Shown: positions 62,956-64,000 of the stretch, in pieces
How positions within the stretch are numbered: the stretch's first letter is position 1
Layout: the number at the start of each line of letters is the position of its first letter
DNA from: Cohnella sp. WQ 127256
Lineage (GTDB): Bacteria > Bacillota > Bacilli > Paenibacillales > Paenibacillaceae
Length of the DNA stretch: 64,000 nt
Direction of reading: 5' to 3'
Assembly (NCBI RefSeq): GCF_024519285.1
Contig: NZ_JAMZCY010000009.1
Location: 271,640 to 335,639, forward strand
Program-made: the position numbers and the translations under genes
The notes under the pieces: model-generated
The model's input: only the letters and a program-made list of their open reading frames with translations
What the model was told of the DNA's origin: nothing
Databases searched by the model: none

Positions 62956-63309
62956 TCACTTCACTCTTTCGGAAATATTTTTACTTATTTCTTCAGGATT
63001 TTCAACACCAATGATCAACTTTGATATTTTGAACTTACCAACTTGAAAGCTATTCAAATCTAAATGAAGAGTTTCAAGCTCATTTTCAAAAAAGTGCAGT
63101 TGATAACCACCATTTGATCTAAATAACCCACTTCTCATTCCTCCTAATAAAGCACCATATAGTTTAAAAGCATTTGGTATCGGTCTACCTGTTGTTATTC
63201 CCTTGATTGAAGAGTATGGAATTTGCAACCCTTTATCTAATTTTAAAAAGGGTGAGTTTCCAAGGTCGATATTTACGTAGGTCTCCATTAGTTGAATTTT
63301 ACGTTCCAT
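62956..63309 (-). CDS. Orphan protein with a PH-like domain
   Basis: 117 residues, AT-rich gene. LDKGLQIPYSSIKGITTGRP, FKLYGALLGGMRSGLFR, YQLHFFENELETLHLDL and FKISKLIIGVENPEEIS follow the strand order of bacterial PH-like domains (PrsW/YdbS type). No signal or membrane helix beyond a weak GALLGGM segment. Function unknown. GGGGGATTCAAAAT precedes the ATG. Flanked by repeat copies D (3') and, farther off, E. Confidence 0.6.
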   Translation of the reverse strand: MERKIQLMETYVNIDLGNSPFLKLDKGLQIPYSSIKGITTGRPIPNAFKLYGALLGGMRSGLFRSNGGYQLHFFENELETLHLDLNSFQVGKFKISKLIIGVENPEEISKNISERVK

Positions 63310-63463
63310 ATTTTGAATCCCCCATTTTCAAATAATCCATTTATTTCACAACCCATAATTACATATAATACGACAAAAACCTCTTTTCTTCATAAAAGTC
63401 TAAGCTCTGCCCTTTAGTTTAATGACCACTCTCTATAATGTTTTTCACAGCCTAAATCTAAAG

Positions 63464-63550
63464 TGGCTCTCACCGTTAACAACTTGGCTCTATTTCATTA
63501 ACACGGTGGCTCTCAATCATTAACTCGATGGTTCTTTGGCATTAACATAT
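63464..63550. mobile_element. Isolated IS21-like multiple terminal repeats
   Basis: Four tandem units of 21-22 bp: TGGCTCTCACCGTTAAC, TGGCTCTATTTCATTAAC, TGGCTCTCAATCATTAAC and TGGTTCTTTGGCATTAAC, starting at 63464, 63485, 63507 and 63529. This pattern resembles the repeated transposase-binding sites at IS21-family ends as I recall them. No istA or istB gene is near, so it is probably a leftover end. Otherwise the gap 63310-63675 shows no coding. Confidence 0.5.
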
Positions 63551-63675
63551 TCAGCTGATAAAGCAATGTAAGAAATTCTGTATTAATCCTGCTATTAAAA
63601 GAGAGATATATTATCACATCAGAAATTTATCTAAAAAAGGGACAAAGGGAGCTTTGTCTTAGCCTGCTATTTCCA

Positions 63676-63752
63676 CGCTATTCTGCCAGTTAGTTGAGAA
63701 AAGGCTGCCCTGCGGCAGCCTTAATGAATTGAACTATAGTTTCCCGTTAGTT
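63676..63752 (-). repeat. Cassette-type repeat, copy E
   Basis: ATTCTGCCAGTTAGTT (box near 63680-63695), GAGAA, hairpin AAGGCTGCC-CTGC-GGCAGCCTT (63701-63722), then GAACTATAGTTTCCCGTTAGTT (63731-63752). It ends 13 bp from the stop of the last gene. Confidence 0.8.
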
Positions 63753-63765
63753 TAATAATATTACA

Positions 63766-64000
63766 CTATTTATAAAGCTCATCGATCGAAACACCATTTA
63801 ACACGTGATTAACAACGATTGGAAGCCTCTTTACGAACTTGTTCCATTTCACGCCCTCAAAGATAAATAGTTCTTCGTGCTCGACGTCGAAGCTGCCTAA
63901 ACATTTCTGATCAGGGATCCAAATGATAAATCCGGTACCGCCATAACCTTCGACTTCTTTTGTAAAGTCCAGAAAAACTCTACCTTGCCATTGTATCGGT
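63766..64000 (-). CDS. Orphan hypothetical protein, 5' end outside window
   Basis: The frame is open from the window edge to TAG at 63766, 77 codons. The text includes GRVFLDFTKEVEGYGGTGFI, IWIPDQKCLGSFDVEHEEL and WNKFVKRLPIVVNHVLNG. No family recognised; size and style again recall immunity-type proteins. Its stop lies 13 bp from repeat copy E, like the other orphan genes. Confidence 0.6.
   Translation of the reverse strand, partial: PIQWQGRVFLDFTKEVEGYGGTGFIIWIPDQKCLGSFDVEHEELFIFEGVKWNKFVKRLPIVVNHVLNGVSIDELYK

Noticed and set aside
59184..63752. Repeats as integron attC sites
   Set aside because: The boxes contain GTTAGTT and AACTAAC, which do not fit the attC cores GTTRRRY and RYYYAAC, and no integron integrase is present. 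They are kept as an unnamed repeat.
59184..63752. Repeats as a CRISPR array
   Set aside because: Copies are 500-2900 bp apart with genes between them and no regular spacers; no cas genes.

Overview
The window looks like a chromosome segment of a spore-forming Firmicute of the Paenibacillaceae type (Paenibacillus or Cohnella-like; the sequence alone does not settle the genus). Supporting this are Bacilli housekeeping families (YlaN, YugN, YktB, DUF1292, DUF1885, CcpA, AcuA/AcuC, a bacilliredoxin, SpeA, SwrC), strong GGAGG ribosome binding sites with frequent TTG/GTG starts, and short U-tailed terminators.

1-57 kb is core chromosome in short operons. 1-4.7 kb: an XPB-type helicase pair and an M20 amidohydrolase. 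4.9-13 kb: yugN, ftsW, an Asp23-family gene, a Ca2+/H+ antiporter, ylaN, an HPr-like gene without the catalytic histidine, an M29 aminopeptidase, a lipoprotein and a GAF-GGDEF diguanylate cyclase. 13-15 kb: rpsD with a long leader, then a Fur-box-preceded DUF1450 gene and ferritin. 15-19.3 kb: a sugar ABC importer with its LacI-type regulator. 19.6-30.8 kb: a class A PBP with FN3 domains; acsA divergent from acuA-acuC with a consensus cre between them; mtnN, ccpA, bacilliredoxin, VanZ and PfpI genes. CcpA encoded here probably acts on the cre sites in this same window.

30.8-40.7 kb: a GlcNAc-type PTS EIICBA coupled to enzyme I and preceded by a 194-bp imperfect palindrome; a CoA-binding protein; aroA with an unusual PEP/glyphosate loop; two coupled crcB fluoride channels; rhodanese; aroK; 6-phosphogluconate dehydrogenase; YceI. 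40.8-57.2 kb: an ABC-2 exporter divergent from a histidine kinase/response regulator pair, an RND pump (SwrC type), an MFS pump, speA, several small conserved proteins, an MBL-fold hydrolase and tRNA-Val(GAC).

Right after the tRNA the character changes (57.3-64 kb). There are decayed phage-type genes (an N-truncated ArpU-like regulator and a frameshifted excisionase-like HTH gene), then a run of unrelated, mostly orphan minus-strand genes. Four clear copies and one remnant of an approximately 70-100 bp repeat (conserved box, hairpin, second conserved box) lie just 3' of these genes, which gives a cassette-array layout. The same region holds a frameshifted DUF1330 gene, a DUF2239 gene under a twin perfect-palindrome operator whose divergent regulator is reduced to a start, and an isolated set of IS21-like terminal repeats. 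This cassette-like array is the most interesting part of the window.
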